A stretch of 64,000 nt of DNA from Flavimaricola marinus. Its GTDB lineage: Bacteria; Pseudomonadota; Alphaproteobacteria; Rhodobacterales; Rhodobacteraceae. The DNA lies in contig NZ_FXZK01000005.1 of NCBI RefSeq assembly GCF_900184895.1, forward strand, positions 270,066 through 334,065. Direction: 5' to 3'. Positions 9,179 to 20,777 of this stretch are shown here, in pieces. Under the pieces are notes generated by a model. It was not told the origin of the DNA and made no database searches. It was given only the letters and a program-made list of their open reading frames with translations. How positions within the stretch are numbered: position 1 is the first letter of the stretch; every line of letters starts with the position of its first letter. A program made the position numbers and the translations under genes.

Positions 9179-9814
9179 CTATTTGGTGCCAAACATCCGG
9201 TCGCCCGCATCGCCCAGACCGGGCACGATATAGCCGTGATCGTTCAGATGACTGTCCAGAGAGGCGGTGACGATCGGGACATCGGGATGCGCTTCTTTCA
9301 TCCGTGCGACGCCTTCGGGCGCGGCGAGCAGGCACATGAAACGGACGTCCCGCGCGCCCGCTTGTTTGATCAGATCGATCGCGGCGGCCGAGGAATTGCC
9401 CGTGGCCAGCATCGGATCGACGACGATCGTCACCCGGTCTTCGAGGTTGGCGGGGGCCTTGAAGTAATACTGCACCGGCTGCAGCGTCTCCGGGTCGCGG
9501 TAGAGGCCGACAAAGCCGACCCGCGCCGAGGGGATCAGCTCAAGAATGCCGTCGAGCAAGCCGTTGCCCGCCCGCAGAATAGAGATCAGGGCGAGCTTCT
9601 TGCCCTCGATCTGCGGCGCGTCCATCGGCTCCATCGGCGTTTCAATGCGCTTGGTCGTCATCGGCAATTCGCGGGTGATCTCATAGGCGAGCAGATGGCT
9701 GATCTCGCGCAGCAATTGGCGGAACGACGCGGTCGAGGTGTCCTTCTCGCGCATGATGGTCAGCTTGTGCTGCACCAGGGGGTGGGTCACCACGGTCAAA
9801 TGCTCAGTCGTCAT
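9179..9814 (-). CDS. upp: Uracil phosphoribosyltransferase
   Basis: A 211-aa enzyme that makes UMP from uracil and PRPP in the cytoplasm. It starts [20 protein letters not shown], shows [23 protein letters not shown], and has the PRPP-binding loop [17 protein letters not shown]. The C-terminal uracil-binding region [10 protein letters not shown] is intact. ATG 9814 is favoured over an in-frame GTG at 9820 because a GAGG site sits seven bases upstream. It is the last gene of the nucleoside-salvage group on the minus strand, 87 bp after add, and recovers the base released by the phosphorylase reactions. Confidence 0.97.
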   Translation of the reverse strand: MTTEHLTVVTHPLVQHKLTIMREKDTSTASFRQLLREISHLLAYEITRELPMTTKRIETPMEPMDAPQIEGKKLALISILRAGNGLLDGILELIPSARVGFVGLYRDPETLQPVQYYFKAPANLEDRVTIVVDPMLATGNSSAAAIDLIKQAGARDVRFMCLLAAPEGVARMKEAHPDVPIVTASLDSHLNDHGYIVPGLGDAGDRMFGTK

Positions 9815-9901
9815 CAGCACACCTCATCTCGCTGTCATTCCATCTTGGCCCGGGGGCCGTCGAGCGGCCGTCGGATCGGGGGCCGCGCCCCTCGGCACCG
9901 A

Positions 9902-10888
9902 CTACCCCGCAGCCAGCCGCTTGGCCACCGCCTCTTTGGTCTTGTCGTCGCAAAAAGCTGCGTCGAGGGCGGTTTGGTTGAGTTCGCTCAACACCTCCTC
10001 CTCCCAGCCGAAGGTGCGGGCGAGCATGTCGAACTCGTCGGTCATCGTGGTGTGAAAGAACGGCGGATCGTCGGTGCTGACGGTCACTTTCACGCCGCGG
10101 TCGCGCAGCTTGGCAATCGGATGGGCCTCCCACGACGGGACGGCGTTCAGGAACACGTTCGAGCCGGGACAGACCTCCAGCACGATCCCCTGCTCGGCAA
10201 TCTGATCGACAAGGGCCAAGTCCTTGATCGCGTTGATGCCGTGGCCGATCCGCTCTGGTGCCAGATCGCGGATCGTATCGGCAACCATGTCCGGCCCGCC
10301 CCACTCGCCCGCATGGCACGTGATGCGCAGCCCGGCCTCGCGGGCCATGTCAAAGCTATAGGCGAAATCGCCCGGACGGCCCACCATCTCGGCCCCGGCC
10401 ATGCCATAGCCGACGATGAAATCACCCTTGGTTTCGGCGGCGCACTTTGCGGCCGTCTTGGCCTGCTCCGGCCCCATGTGGCGAATGCAGGTCACGATCC
10501 CCTTGAGGGTGATCCCCATGGTGCGCTCGGCCTCGTCGGCGGCCTCGACCATCGCGGCCAGATACTCGCGCCACGCGCCGACATCGCCGCCGCCGCAGAA
10601 ATCGGGCGACACGAACGTCTCGGAATAGACCACACCATGCGCAGCGCTCTCTTCCAGAACGGCGAGGGTCAGGCGGCGGAACTCCTCCGGCCCGGTCAGG
10701 GTGGTGCAGGCGGCCTCATAGACCTGCAGGAAATGCTCGAAATCGCGGTAGAGATAGCCCCCCTGCTCATCGAATATCCCTGAGATATCGATGTTCTTTT
10801 CCTTGGCGAGCCCCCGGATGAACGCAGGCGGCGCCCCGCCCTCCAGATGCAGATGCAACTCGACCTTGGGCATTGCGCGATAACTCAC
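9902..10888 (-). CDS. add: Adenosine deaminase family protein
   Basis: A 328-aa zinc amidohydrolase of the adenosine/adenine deaminase family, expected to convert adenosine to inosine. Metal ligands are visible in KVELHLHLEGG, in CHAGEWGG and in the C-terminal STDDPPFF. The GTG start at 10888 overlaps the deoB stop by four bases (GTGA), which implies translational coupling. An ATG five codons further in (10873) is an alternative. Its place in the cdd-deoA-deoB operon supports a nucleoside, rather than adenine, substrate. Confidence 0.9.
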   Translation of the reverse strand: MSYRAMPKVELHLHLEGGAPPAFIRGLAKEKNIDISGIFDEQGGYLYRDFEHFLQVYEAACTTLTGPEEFRRLTLAVLEESAAHGVVYSETFVSPDFCGGGDVGAWREYLAAMVEAADEAERTMGITLKGIVTCIRHMGPEQAKTAAKCAAETKGDFIVGYGMAGAEMVGRPGDFAYSFDMAREAGLRITCHAGEWGGPDMVADTIRDLAPERIGHGINAIKDLALVDQIAEQGIVLEVCPGSNVFLNAVPSWEAHPIAKLRDRGVKVTVSTDDPPFFHTTMTDEFDMLARTFGWEEEVLSELNQTALDAAFCDDKTKEAVAKRLAAG

Positions 10889-12054
10889 AGGAAACTCCTT
10901 CCGGGGCCGTGCGAAGGCACGCCCAAATGATCGGCCACGCTGGCGGCCACGTCGACAAAGGCGACATGGCCCAGCTCCTTGGCCCCGACGCCGTGAACGA
11001 GGACCGGGACGCGCTCGCGGGTGTGATCGGTGCCGGTCCAGCTTGGGTCGTTGCCGTGATCGGCGGTGACGATCAGCAGATCGCCGTCGCGCAACTCCGG
11101 CAAAAGGCGGCCCAAGGCGGCGTCAAACCATTCCAGATGGCGGGCATAGCCGTGCACATCCCGGCGGTGGCCGTATTCGCTGTCGAATTCGACAAAGTTG
11201 GCAAAGGTCAGGCTGCCGTCCTCGGCATCGGCGATGCGCTCGCCCAGATGCTCCATCAGCACTGCGTCGCGGCCCTTGCGCACGTCATCGATACCGCGCA
11301 TCGAGAAGATGTCGCCGATCTTGCCGATGGCATGGACCGGACGACCGGCGTCATGCACCCAATCGCACAAAGTCGGAGACGGCGGATCAATGGCATAGTC
11401 GTGGCGGTTGCCGGTGCGGGTAAAGCCCTCCTCCGCCGATCCCAGAAACGGCCGTGCGATCACCCGGCCCACCTTCATCGCGTGCAATGTGGGGGCGATG
11501 GTCTGGCACAGGTCGAGCAGACGCTCCAACCCAAAGCGTTCCTCGTGGGCCGCGATCTGAAACACGCTGTCGGCCGAGGTATAGCAGATCGGCCAACCCG
11601 TCTCCATATGGCGGGCACCCTCCTCGTCGAGGATCACCGTGCCGGAGGAATGGCGATTGCCCAATATCCCGCCGGTGCCGGCGGCCAGACAGACTTCGAC
11701 GACCAGATCGTCAGGAAAGGCCGGATCGGCATCCGGGAAGGTATGCCACTCCCACGGCACCGGCACACCGGCCAGCTCCCAATGACCGGACGGGGTGTCC
11801 TTGCCCTTGGATTGCTCTGTCGCCGCCGCCCAGGCGCCGGTCGGCTTGGGGCCACCCAAGTCGACACCGGAGGCGAGGTTCAATGCGCGCCACAGGCCCA
11901 TTTCGGCCATCACCGGCAGGTCGACACCGGCCTCGGCGATATGACCAAGCGTGTTGGCCCCGGTATCGGGACGGTCACCGTTAAAGAACTTGTCGGCATC
12001 CGGCGCACCGCCGATGCCCACGCTGTCGATCACCACGAGGAAGGCCCGTCCCAT
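10885..12054 (-). CDS. deoB: Phosphopentomutase
   Basis: A 389-aa member of the alkaline-phosphatase superfamily that interconverts (deoxy)ribose-1-phosphate and -5-phosphate. The N-terminal metal-binding strand FLVVIDSVGIGGAPDA, the TGANTLGH segment with the phosphorylated threonine, and the C-terminal TADHGNDPSWTGTDHTRE metal cluster are all present. Its ATG shares one base with the deoA stop (TGATG), and its own stop overlaps the add start, so the three genes are translated as a unit. It links the phosphorylase products to the pentose-phosphate pathway. Confidence 0.97.
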   Translation of the reverse strand: MGRAFLVVIDSVGIGGAPDADKFFNGDRPDTGANTLGHIAEAGVDLPVMAEMGLWRALNLASGVDLGGPKPTGAWAAATEQSKGKDTPSGHWELAGVPVPWEWHTFPDADPAFPDDLVVEVCLAAGTGGILGNRHSSGTVILDEEGARHMETGWPICYTSADSVFQIAAHEERFGLERLLDLCQTIAPTLHAMKVGRVIARPFLGSAEEGFTRTGNRHDYAIDPPSPTLCDWVHDAGRPVHAIGKIGDIFSMRGIDDVRKGRDAVLMEHLGERIADAEDGSLTFANFVEFDSEYGHRRDVHGYARHLEWFDAALGRLLPELRDGDLLIVTADHGNDPSWTGTDHTRERVPVLVHGVGAKELGHVAFVDVAASVADHLGVPSHGPGRSFL

Positions 12055-13355
12055 CAGTCGATCCTTGCATGAATGAGAGGACGGATGGCGGGCTTGTCGC
12101 CAATCGTGACGGTCTGCAAAACAGCCGTTGCCGCGGCTTCGGCGTCCTCCCTAGTGCGGGCATGAACACGGGCCAGCACGTCTCGGGGGCCGACCTTGAC
12201 GCCAATGTCCACCACGTCCGAGATCCCCACGGCGGGATCGACCTTGTCGGTTTCCACCCTACGGCCGCCGCCAAGATCGACGACGATCAGGCCAAGGGCT
12301 TCGCCGTCCCACGCGGCCACGTGGCCAGCGTCGGGGGCTTTCACGTCGACGATATAGGGGGCCGAAGGCAGGTGCGTGCGCCAGTCGTCGGCCATATCCG
12401 GCGGGCCGCCCATCGCCGCGACCATCGCCGCGAAATGGGCCATCGCGCGGCCGTCGGTCAGGGTCGCGGCGATCTGCTCCTCGGCCTCGCCCTCGGCAGC
12501 CCCGCTCAGCGCCATCAGGCGCCCGCCCAAGGCGACGGTCAGATCGTGCAGGCGCGGTGCCGCCAACCGATTGCCCGACATCACCTCCATCGACACAGCC
12601 ACCTCAAGCGCATTGCCCAGATTGGGGGCCAAGGGCTGATCCATATCGGTCACGAAGGCCGCGGTCGGACAGCCGGCCCCCTTGGCCGTCTCGACCAGCG
12701 CCCGAGCCAAGGCCTCGGCCTCCTCGTCGGTCTTCATGAAGGCGCCGCTGCCCGACTTCACGTCCAGAACAAGGCCCTCGAGGCCGGCCGCCAGCTTCTT
12801 GGACAGGATCGACGCGGTGATCAGATCAATGCTCTCGACGGTGCCGGTCACATCACGGATGGCATAGAGGCGCTTGTCGGCAGGCGCGATCTGGCCAGTG
12901 GCGGAAACGATCGCACAGCCGACCTTCGCCACCACGTCGCGCAGGGTCTTTTCGGTGACGGACACGCTCAGGCCGGGGATCGATTCCAGCTTGTCGAGGG
13001 TGCCGCCGGTGTGGCCAAGGCCCCGGCCGGACACCATCGGCACATAGACGCCGCAGGCGGCCAGCGCCGGGGCGAGCAGAAGGCTGACGCAATCGCCCAC
13101 GCCGCCTGTCGAATGCTTGTCGAGGACCGGTCCGGGCATCGACCAATGCAGCACGTCGCCGGAATCGCGCATCCCGCGGGTCAGGGCCACGCGGCCTTCG
13201 TCGCCCAGACCGTTCAGGCAGACCGCCATCGCAAAGGCACCCGCCTGCGCGTCGGTCACGGCACCACTGGCGAGGCCGGCGGCAAACCACTGTAGCGCCT
13301 CGGCCGAGGGCACCTCGCCGCGACGCAGCCCGGCGATGATCGCGCGCGCATCCAC
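12054..13355 (-). CDS. deoA: Thymidine phosphorylase
   Basis: A 433-aa enzyme that phosphorolyses thymidine and deoxyuridine to base and deoxyribose-1-phosphate. The glycosyltransferase family 3 pattern is clear: MSGRGLGHTGGTLDKLE (phosphate and pyrimidine site), DKHSTGGVGD, and a C-terminal beta domain ending in a pyrimidine-nucleoside-phosphorylase fold. Length is typical. It starts only three bases after the cdd stop, supporting a single cdd-deoA-deoB-add transcript. Confidence 0.97.
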   Translation of the reverse strand: MDARAIIAGLRRGEVPSAEALQWFAAGLASGAVTDAQAGAFAMAVCLNGLGDEGRVALTRGMRDSGDVLHWSMPGPVLDKHSTGGVGDCVSLLLAPALAACGVYVPMVSGRGLGHTGGTLDKLESIPGLSVSVTEKTLRDVVAKVGCAIVSATGQIAPADKRLYAIRDVTGTVESIDLITASILSKKLAAGLEGLVLDVKSGSGAFMKTDEEAEALARALVETAKGAGCPTAAFVTDMDQPLAPNLGNALEVAVSMEVMSGNRLAAPRLHDLTVALGGRLMALSGAAEGEAEEQIAATLTDGRAMAHFAAMVAAMGGPPDMADDWRTHLPSAPYIVDVKAPDAGHVAAWDGEALGLIVVDLGGGRRVETDKVDPAVGISDVVDIGVKVGPRDVLARVHARTREDAEAAATAVLQTVTIGDKPAIRPLIHARID

Positions 13356-13358
13356 GGG

Positions 13359-13751
13359 CTAGGTCCGTTCCATGTATTCTTGGGTGAACCCACCCGGAAG
13401 AAGGTCGGCCAAGGTGGTGGTCTGGGTCAAACCATCGGTCGTGCCCATGGTCACCACGACATCGCCCGCGCCGAATTCGGACAGCTTCTGGCGGCAGCCG
13501 CCGCAGGGGCTGACCGGGATCGGGCTGTCGGCGATCACGGCGACCTCCTCGATCACGGTATCGCCTGCGGCAATCATCGCGGCAATCGCGCCGGCCTCGG
13601 CGCAGGTGCCTTCGGGATAGGCGACGTTCTCGACGTTCACCCCGCCGTAGACGGCGCCCGATGCCGCCCGGATGGCGGCGCCCACCTTGAACTTGGAATA
13701 GGGGGCATAGGCATTCTCGCGCACCGCGCGGGCAGTCTCCATCAGGGTCAT
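13359..13751 (-). CDS. cdd: Cytidine deaminase
   Basis: A 130-aa tetrameric-type cytidine deaminase that turns cytidine and deoxycytidine into the uridine forms. The zinc site is formed by TCAEAGAIAAM (Cys and proton-shuttling Glu) and PCGGCRQKL (two Cys). The segment AYAPYSKFKVGAAI is the usual substrate-binding start. It is the first gene of the minus-strand salvage operon, and its promoter should lie in the 165 bp between it and the divergent SulP gene. No operator was recognisable there. Confidence 0.96.
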   Translation of the reverse strand: MTLMETARAVRENAYAPYSKFKVGAAIRAASGAVYGGVNVENVAYPEGTCAEAGAIAAMIAAGDTVIEEVAVIADSPIPVSPCGGCRQKLSEFGAGDVVVTMGTTDGLTQTTTLADLLPGGFTQEYMERT

Positions 13752-13916
13752 CGGCAGGCTCCTTGGGCAACGCTCAAACCTTGGGCCGACCGTTCGGCGG
13801 ATGCAAGGGGGTCCGGCCCCGACTGCGCATCACGGCCCCCACGTCAGCAGCGGTCGCTGGCGGACGGCGCGCGAAACCGTCTTGAATTTCCCCGGACCGA
13901 GGCAGAATGTCCGCCC

Positions 13917-15176
13917 ATGAAACCCAAGATACTCACGACGCTGGCCAGCTATGATCGGCAGCAGTTCGGCAACGACCTGCTGGCGGGCATGACCGTCGCG
14001 ATGGTCGCCCTGCCGCTGAGCCTCGCCATCGCCATCGCCTCCGGGGCGGGTCCGGAAAAGGGGCTGGTGACGGCAATCGTCGGCGGCTTCCTGATTTCGC
14101 TGCTGGGCGGCAGCCGGGTGCAGATCGGCGGGCCGACCGGGGCGTTCATCGTCGTGGTCTTCGGGGTCATCGCCGAGCATGGCTATGACGGGCTGATCCT
14201 CGCCACGTTGATGGCCGGGGTGATCATGCTGATCGCTGGTTATCTGCGGGCGGGAAATCTGGTGGCCTATGTGCCCGAACCGGTGATCAACGGGTTTACC
14301 ATCGGCATCGCCATCATCATCGCCACCAGCCAGATCAAGGACCTCCTCGGGCTGTCGCTGGACGAGGTCCCGGCGGAATTCATCGCCAAGACCGAGGCGC
14401 TCTGGGCGGCGCGACACAGCCTGAGCGGGACGGCCGTGGGGATCGGGCTGGCCACGATGGTCCTGATCACGTTGCTGCGGCGGATCGCGCCGAAATTCCC
14501 CGGACTGATCGTTGCCGTCGGGGTCACATCGGCACTTGTGGCCTTTGCGGCGCTGCCCGTCGACACCATCTTCTCGCGGTTCGGGGCGCTGCCCAGCGCC
14601 CTGCCGTGGCCCGCCCTGCCCGAGATCAGCCTCGACCGAATGGTCGAGCTGCTGCCCTCGGCCATCGTGATCGCCTTTCTGGCCGGGATTGAATCGCTGC
14701 TCTCCGCAATGGTCGCCGACAAGATGATCGGCGGGCATCACCGTCCCAATGCCGAGGTGCTGGCGCAGGGCTTTGCCAACATCGGATCGGCGCTCTTCGG
14801 CGGTCTTCCGGCCACCGGCGCGATTGCGCGAACGGCCACCAACGTGCGGGCGGGCGGCAAGACGCCGGTGGCCGGGATCGTGCACGCCCTGACGATCCTT
14901 CTGGTGATGCTGCTGGCCGCGCCGCTGGCGGGATATCTGGCGATGCCGGCGCTCGCCGGGCTCTTGATCCTCACCGCATGGAACATGAGCGAGCCGCACA
15001 AATGGCGGGGCTATATGGCCGGGCCGATGGCCGACCGGGTTCTGCTGATCCTGACGCTGGTGCTGACCGTGTTCACCGATCTCACCGTGGCAATCGGGGT
15101 CGGCGTCTCTCTCGGGCTGGCGCTGCGGCTGCGGCAGGACAAAAGCCCCAGGGACTGGAGCCCGCCCGACCGCTAG
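13917..15176 (+). CDS. SulP-family anion permease lacking a STAS domain
   Basis: A 419-aa membrane protein with the SulP transport core. It starts with LLAGMTVAMVALPLSLAIA, carries the GPTGAFIVVVFGVIAEHG half-helix region, and has GLPATGAIARTATNVRAGG. Related proteins carry sulfate, bicarbonate or other anions. Most end with a cytoplasmic STAS domain, but this one stops about 20 residues after the last membrane helix (LALRLRQDKSPRDW), so the STAS domain is absent. ATG 13917 was chosen because upstream in-frame sequence is antisense to cdd and not hydrophobic. Its stop shares the bases CTAG with the stop of the opposing cupin gene. Confidence 0.85.
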   Translation: MKPKILTTLASYDRQQFGNDLLAGMTVAMVALPLSLAIAIASGAGPEKGLVTAIVGGFLISLLGGSRVQIGGPTGAFIVVVFGVIAEHGYDGLILATLMAGVIMLIAGYLRAGNLVAYVPEPVINGFTIGIAIIIATSQIKDLLGLSLDEVPAEFIAKTEALWAARHSLSGTAVGIGLATMVLITLLRRIAPKFPGLIVAVGVTSALVAFAALPVDTIFSRFGALPSALPWPALPEISLDRMVELLPSAIVIAFLAGIESLLSAMVADKMIGGHHRPNAEVLAQGFANIGSALFGGLPATGAIARTATNVRAGGKTPVAGIVHALTILLVMLLAAPLAGYLAMPALAGLLILTAWNMSEPHKWRGYMAGPMADRVLLILTLVLTVFTDLTVAIGVGVSLGLALRLRQDKSPRDWSPPDR

Positions 15177-16264
15177 ACGGGCTGCGTCTCGAAGGCACCG
15201 GGCAAGGCCACCTCCAACAGCTCGAAATCGTCGGACGGATCGGCCCAGAGGGTCGCCATGCCGGGCGGAATCACGAAGGCATCGCCCGCCACAAGGCTCT
15301 GCGGCAGCTTGCCCTCGCCCTCCAGCGTCATGGTGCCCTGCGTGACAAAGCCGAACAGAATGTCGGCGTCGTGACGCGAGCGCACCGGATCGCCGCCGCC
15401 CTTGCGCACCACCTTCACGTCGGCCACGGCGTGGGTGTTGGCGGCAATCGTGGTGTCTCGGGCGACAAAGCCGGACAGGCGAAACGGCTGCCACTCGGCG
15501 CCCTCGGCCTGATTGAACACAAAGCGCTGGCCCTGCCATTCCCTGTCCGGGCGGAGATCCGGGGTGGGCAGGGTCATCTCGTGGTCGATCTCGGTCACAT
15601 GCTGCGCGGGCACGCCGATCTCGATGACCTCGATCCCGTCGCTGGCCTCTAGGACGCGGTGGCGGATCTCGGGCGGCTGGATAAAGCAATCGCCCGCGGT
15701 CAAACGGATCGGGCCGCCCTGATCCTCATAGACCACATCGACCCAGCCGCGATAACAGAAGATCAGCTGAAACCCGACCTTGTGGAAATGCACCATATCC
15801 GGGACAGGACCACCGTCCGGGATCCGAATGTGGCTGGCGATGATCGAGCCGCCCAGCCGGGTCGGCACCAGATCGCGGTAGTGCATCCCGGCCCGGCCAA
15901 TCACCCAGGGCGCGCCGTCGGTCAGACGGCGGACGACAAAGGCGTGCTCGGTCGGCGGCAGCTCCAGCGGCGGGTTCAGCGGATGCACCTCGATACGGGT
16001 GCCACCGGGCGCCTTCAGGACAGGCTCGCCCCCGGCGAACTCGGCGTCGTCGGTCAGCACACGGATCAGGCCCGGCGGGCCGCCCTGTCCCTGATCGAGA
16101 CGCAGGTTCAGGCCAAGGCCGGAAAACACCGCGACAGCCGGATCGTCGGCTGGAAAGATCGCATCGAGACGCATCCCCATCACCTCGCCGAAAAACGCCA
16201 AATCGGCCTTCAGGTCGGTCGTCGGCACACAGATTTCGGCGCGGATGGTGTCGTGGTCGGTCAT
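15173..16264 (-). CDS. Glyoxalase (VOC) domain fused to two cupin domains
   Basis: A 363-aa protein with three visible units. The N-terminal ~110 residues resemble a vicinal-oxygen-chelate domain (AEICVPTTDLKADLAFFGEVMG). A first cupin includes PDMVHFHKVGFQLIFCYRG and a second includes SRHDADILFGFVTQGTM and GDAFVIPPGMATLWA. Cupins usually bind a metal or small ligand through the histidines. The reaction is unknown. An upstream in-frame start at 16315 would add a leader without conservation value, so ATG 16264 is preferred. The gene converges on SulP with a 4-base overlap and diverges from maeB. Confidence 0.7.
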   Translation of the reverse strand: MTDHDTIRAEICVPTTDLKADLAFFGEVMGMRLDAIFPADDPAVAVFSGLGLNLRLDQGQGGPPGLIRVLTDDAEFAGGEPVLKAPGGTRIEVHPLNPPLELPPTEHAFVVRRLTDGAPWVIGRAGMHYRDLVPTRLGGSIIASHIRIPDGGPVPDMVHFHKVGFQLIFCYRGWVDVVYEDQGGPIRLTAGDCFIQPPEIRHRVLEASDGIEVIEIGVPAQHVTEIDHEMTLPTPDLRPDREWQGQRFVFNQAEGAEWQPFRLSGFVARDTTIAANTHAVADVKVVRKGGGDPVRSRHDADILFGFVTQGTMTLEGEGKLPQSLVAGDAFVIPPGMATLWADPSDDFELLEVALPGAFETQPV

Positions 16265-16382
16265 GGGGCAGACCTTCGCCGCAGCGAACGGCATTTGCAA
16301 GAGCAGGTGTTTCATGCAAAAGCCGAGCCGACCGGCTTCCCTTGCAGGCCCGGTTTAGTTTAGCCTTAAACAACTTCACTTC

Positions 16383-16389
16383 CAAAGGA
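16383..16389 (+). promoter_or_regulatory. Ribosome-binding site of maeB
   Basis: AAAGGAA lies eight bases before the ATG at 16397 and fixes the maeB start. Just upstream (about 16356-16374) is the AT-rich imperfect palindrome GTTTAGCCTTAAAC, a possible operator or promoter element in the gap between cupin and maeB. Confidence 0.5.
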
Positions 16390-16396
16390 ATATGCC

Positions 16397-18688
<2,292 letters not shown>

Positions 18689-18690
18689 AA

Positions 18691-18710
18691 ACGGGACGGC
18701 GGGCGGGGCG
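18691..18710. repeat. Dispersed intergenic repeat, copy 3
   Basis: This copy matches ACGGGASGGCGGGCGGGGCG and begins two bases after the maeB stop. The following bases (to about 18735) can fold back imperfectly on it. The similarity to copy 1 continues for several bases past the core. Confidence 0.5.
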
Positions 18711-18822
18711 TCGCCGCAGGCGCGCGCCGCACCGTCCGGCCGCGTTAGCGCAACCATGTCGCACCCGCTTGCGCGATTGGCTCGACCGCGCGTAAAAACC
18801 GTCAACAGGGTGGAGGAATACC

Positions 18823-20724
18823 ATGGGATACCGCGACGTCTATGCCGGCTGGCAATCCGATCCAGAGGCCTTCTGGATGGCGCAAGCCAAAGCCATCGAT
18901 TGGGATGTGCCGCCGACCAAGGCGCTCCATGCCGAAAACGCCCCGCTCTACGAGTGGTTCTCCGACGGGATGGTCAACACCTGCTACAACGCGGTCGACC
19001 GGCACGTGGAAAACGGGCGCGGCAATCAGGTCGCCATCATCCACGACAGCCCGGTCACCAACTCGGTCACCAAAATCACCTTTGCCGAACTTCAGGGCAA
19101 AACCGCGAGCCTCGCCGGTGCGCTGGTGGCACGAGGGGTGGGGAAAGGCGACCGGGTCATCATCTACATGCCGATGATCCCAGAGGCGCTGGTGGCCATG
19201 CTCGCCTGCGCCCGGATCGGGGCCATCCATTCGGTGGTCTTCGGCGGCTTTGCGGCGCATGAACTTGCGGTCCGGATCGACGATTGCACCCCAAAGGCGG
19301 TGATCGCGGCCTCCTGCGGGCTCGAAGGCGCCAAGGTCATCGGCTACAAGCCGCTACTCGACGACGCGATCAACCAATCCAAGCACACCCCGGAAACCTG
19401 CATCATCTTCCAGCGACCGCAATGCGCGGCAGAGCTGACCCCGGGGCGGGACATCGACTGGGTCGAGGCGCAGAACGTGCCCCCTGCCGACTGCGTGCCT
19501 GTCGAGGGCAACCACCCGGCCTATGTGCTCTACACCTCGGGCACGACCGGCGCGCCCAAAGGCGTGGTGCGGCCCACCGGCGGGCATCTGGTCGCGCTCA
19601 ACTGGACGATGAAGGCGATCTACAACGTCGATCCCGGCGACGTGTTCTGGGCGGCCTCCGACGTGGGCTGGGTCGTGGGGCACAGCTATATCTGCTACGG
19701 TCCGCTGATCCACGGCAACACCACCGTGGTGTTCGAGGGCAAGCCCGTCGGCACCCCCGACGCGGCCACCTTCTGGCGGGTGATCGAAGACCACAAGGTC
19801 AAGAGCTTCTTCACCGCCCCCACGGCCTTCCGCGCGATCAAGCGCGAAGACCCCACGGGCGAGATGATCAAGAAGCACGACATCTCCTGTCTGCAAGCAC
19901 TCTATCTTGCGGGCGAACGGGCCGACCCGGACACGATCCAATGGGCGCAAAAGGTGATGGGCGTGCCGGTCTACGACCATTGGTGGCAGACCGAAACGGG
20001 CTACACCATCGCCGGCAATCCCACGGGGATCGAGGCGCTCCCGGTCAAGATCGGCTCGCCCACCGTGGCGATGCCCGGCTACGACGTGCACATCCTCGAC
20101 GAAGGCGGGCACGAAGTCGGGCCGGGCACGCTCGGGGCGATCGCGATCAAGCTGCCGCTGCCCCCCGGAACCTTGCCGACCCTCTGGAACGCCGAAGAGC
20201 GGTTCCGCAAAAGCTACCTCAACACCTTCCCCGGCTACTACGAGACCGGCGACGCAGGGATGAAGGACGAAGACGGCTACCTCTGGATCATGGCCCGCAC
20301 CGACGACGTGATCAACGTCGCGGGCCACAGGCTCTCGACCGGCGCGATGGAGGAAGTGCTCGCCGCTCACCCGGACGTTGCCGAATGCGCGGTGATCGGC
20401 GTCGCGGACGAGTTGAAGGGGCAGCTGCCGCTCGGGTTCCTCTGCCTGAACAAGGGCTGCACCAAGTCGGATGCCGAGGTGGTGGCCGAAACCGTCAAGA
20501 TGGTCCGCGATCAGATCGGGCCCGTCGCCGCGTTCAAGCTGGCGGTCGTCGTCGACCGGCTGCCCAAGACCCGCTCGGGCAAGATCCTGCGCGGCATCAT
20601 GGGCAAGATCGCCGACAGCCAGCCGTTCAAGATGCCCGCCACCATCGACGACCCGGCGATCCTCGACGAGGTGCGGGACGCGCTGCAAACGGTGGGTTAC
20701 GCCAAGGGCGGATCGCAGGGCTGA
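18823..20724 (+). CDS. prpE: Propionyl-CoA synthetase
   Basis: A 633-aa acyl-CoA synthetase that activates propionate to propionyl-CoA through an acyl-adenylate. It opens with MGYRDVYAGWQSDPEAFW, characteristic of PrpE rather than acetyl-CoA synthetase. The AMP-binding P-loop YTSGTTGAPKGVVR, the WWQTETG motif and the hinge region YYETGDAG are present. The C-terminal catalytic lysine is in TRSGKILRG, a known acetylation target in this family. A strong GGAGG site (18812-18816) precedes ATG 18823. In many relatives the product enters the methylmalonyl-CoA or methylcitrate route; neither pathway is encoded here. Confidence 0.95.
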   Translation: MGYRDVYAGWQSDPEAFWMAQAKAIDWDVPPTKALHAENAPLYEWFSDGMVNTCYNAVDRHVENGRGNQVAIIHDSPVTNSVTKITFAELQGKTASLAGALVARGVGKGDRVIIYMPMIPEALVAMLACARIGAIHSVVFGGFAAHELAVRIDDCTPKAVIAASCGLEGAKVIGYKPLLDDAINQSKHTPETCIIFQRPQCAAELTPGRDIDWVEAQNVPPADCVPVEGNHPAYVLYTSGTTGAPKGVVRPTGGHLVALNWTMKAIYNVDPGDVFWAASDVGWVVGHSYICYGPLIHGNTTVVFEGKPVGTPDAATFWRVIEDHKVKSFFTAPTAFRAIKREDPTGEMIKKHDISCLQALYLAGERADPDTIQWAQKVMGVPVYDHWWQTETGYTIAGNPTGIEALPVKIGSPTVAMPGYDVHILDEGGHEVGPGTLGAIAIKLPLPPGTLPTLWNAEERFRKSYLNTFPGYYETGDAGMKDEDGYLWIMARTDDVINVAGHRLSTGAMEEVLAAHPDVAECAVIGVADELKGQLPLGFLCLNKGCTKSDAEVVAETVKMVRDQIGPVAAFKLAVVVDRLPKTRSGKILRGIMGKIADSQPFKMPATIDDPAILDEVRDALQTVGYAKGGSQG

Positions 20725-20737
20725 TTATGGGGCATCT

Positions 20738-20760
20738 GCCGGGCCATGGTCAGGCCCGGC
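20738..20760. terminator. Hairpin between convergent prpE and lipoprotein gene
   Basis: A perfect 8-bp stem, GCCGGGCC and GGCCCGGC, with a 7-nt loop lies between the prpE stop (20724) and the opposing stop at 20778. It has no clear U-tract. A bidirectional terminator is inferred from symmetry and position. Confidence 0.5.
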
Positions 20761-20777
20761 GCCGCCCGGTGGGCAGG

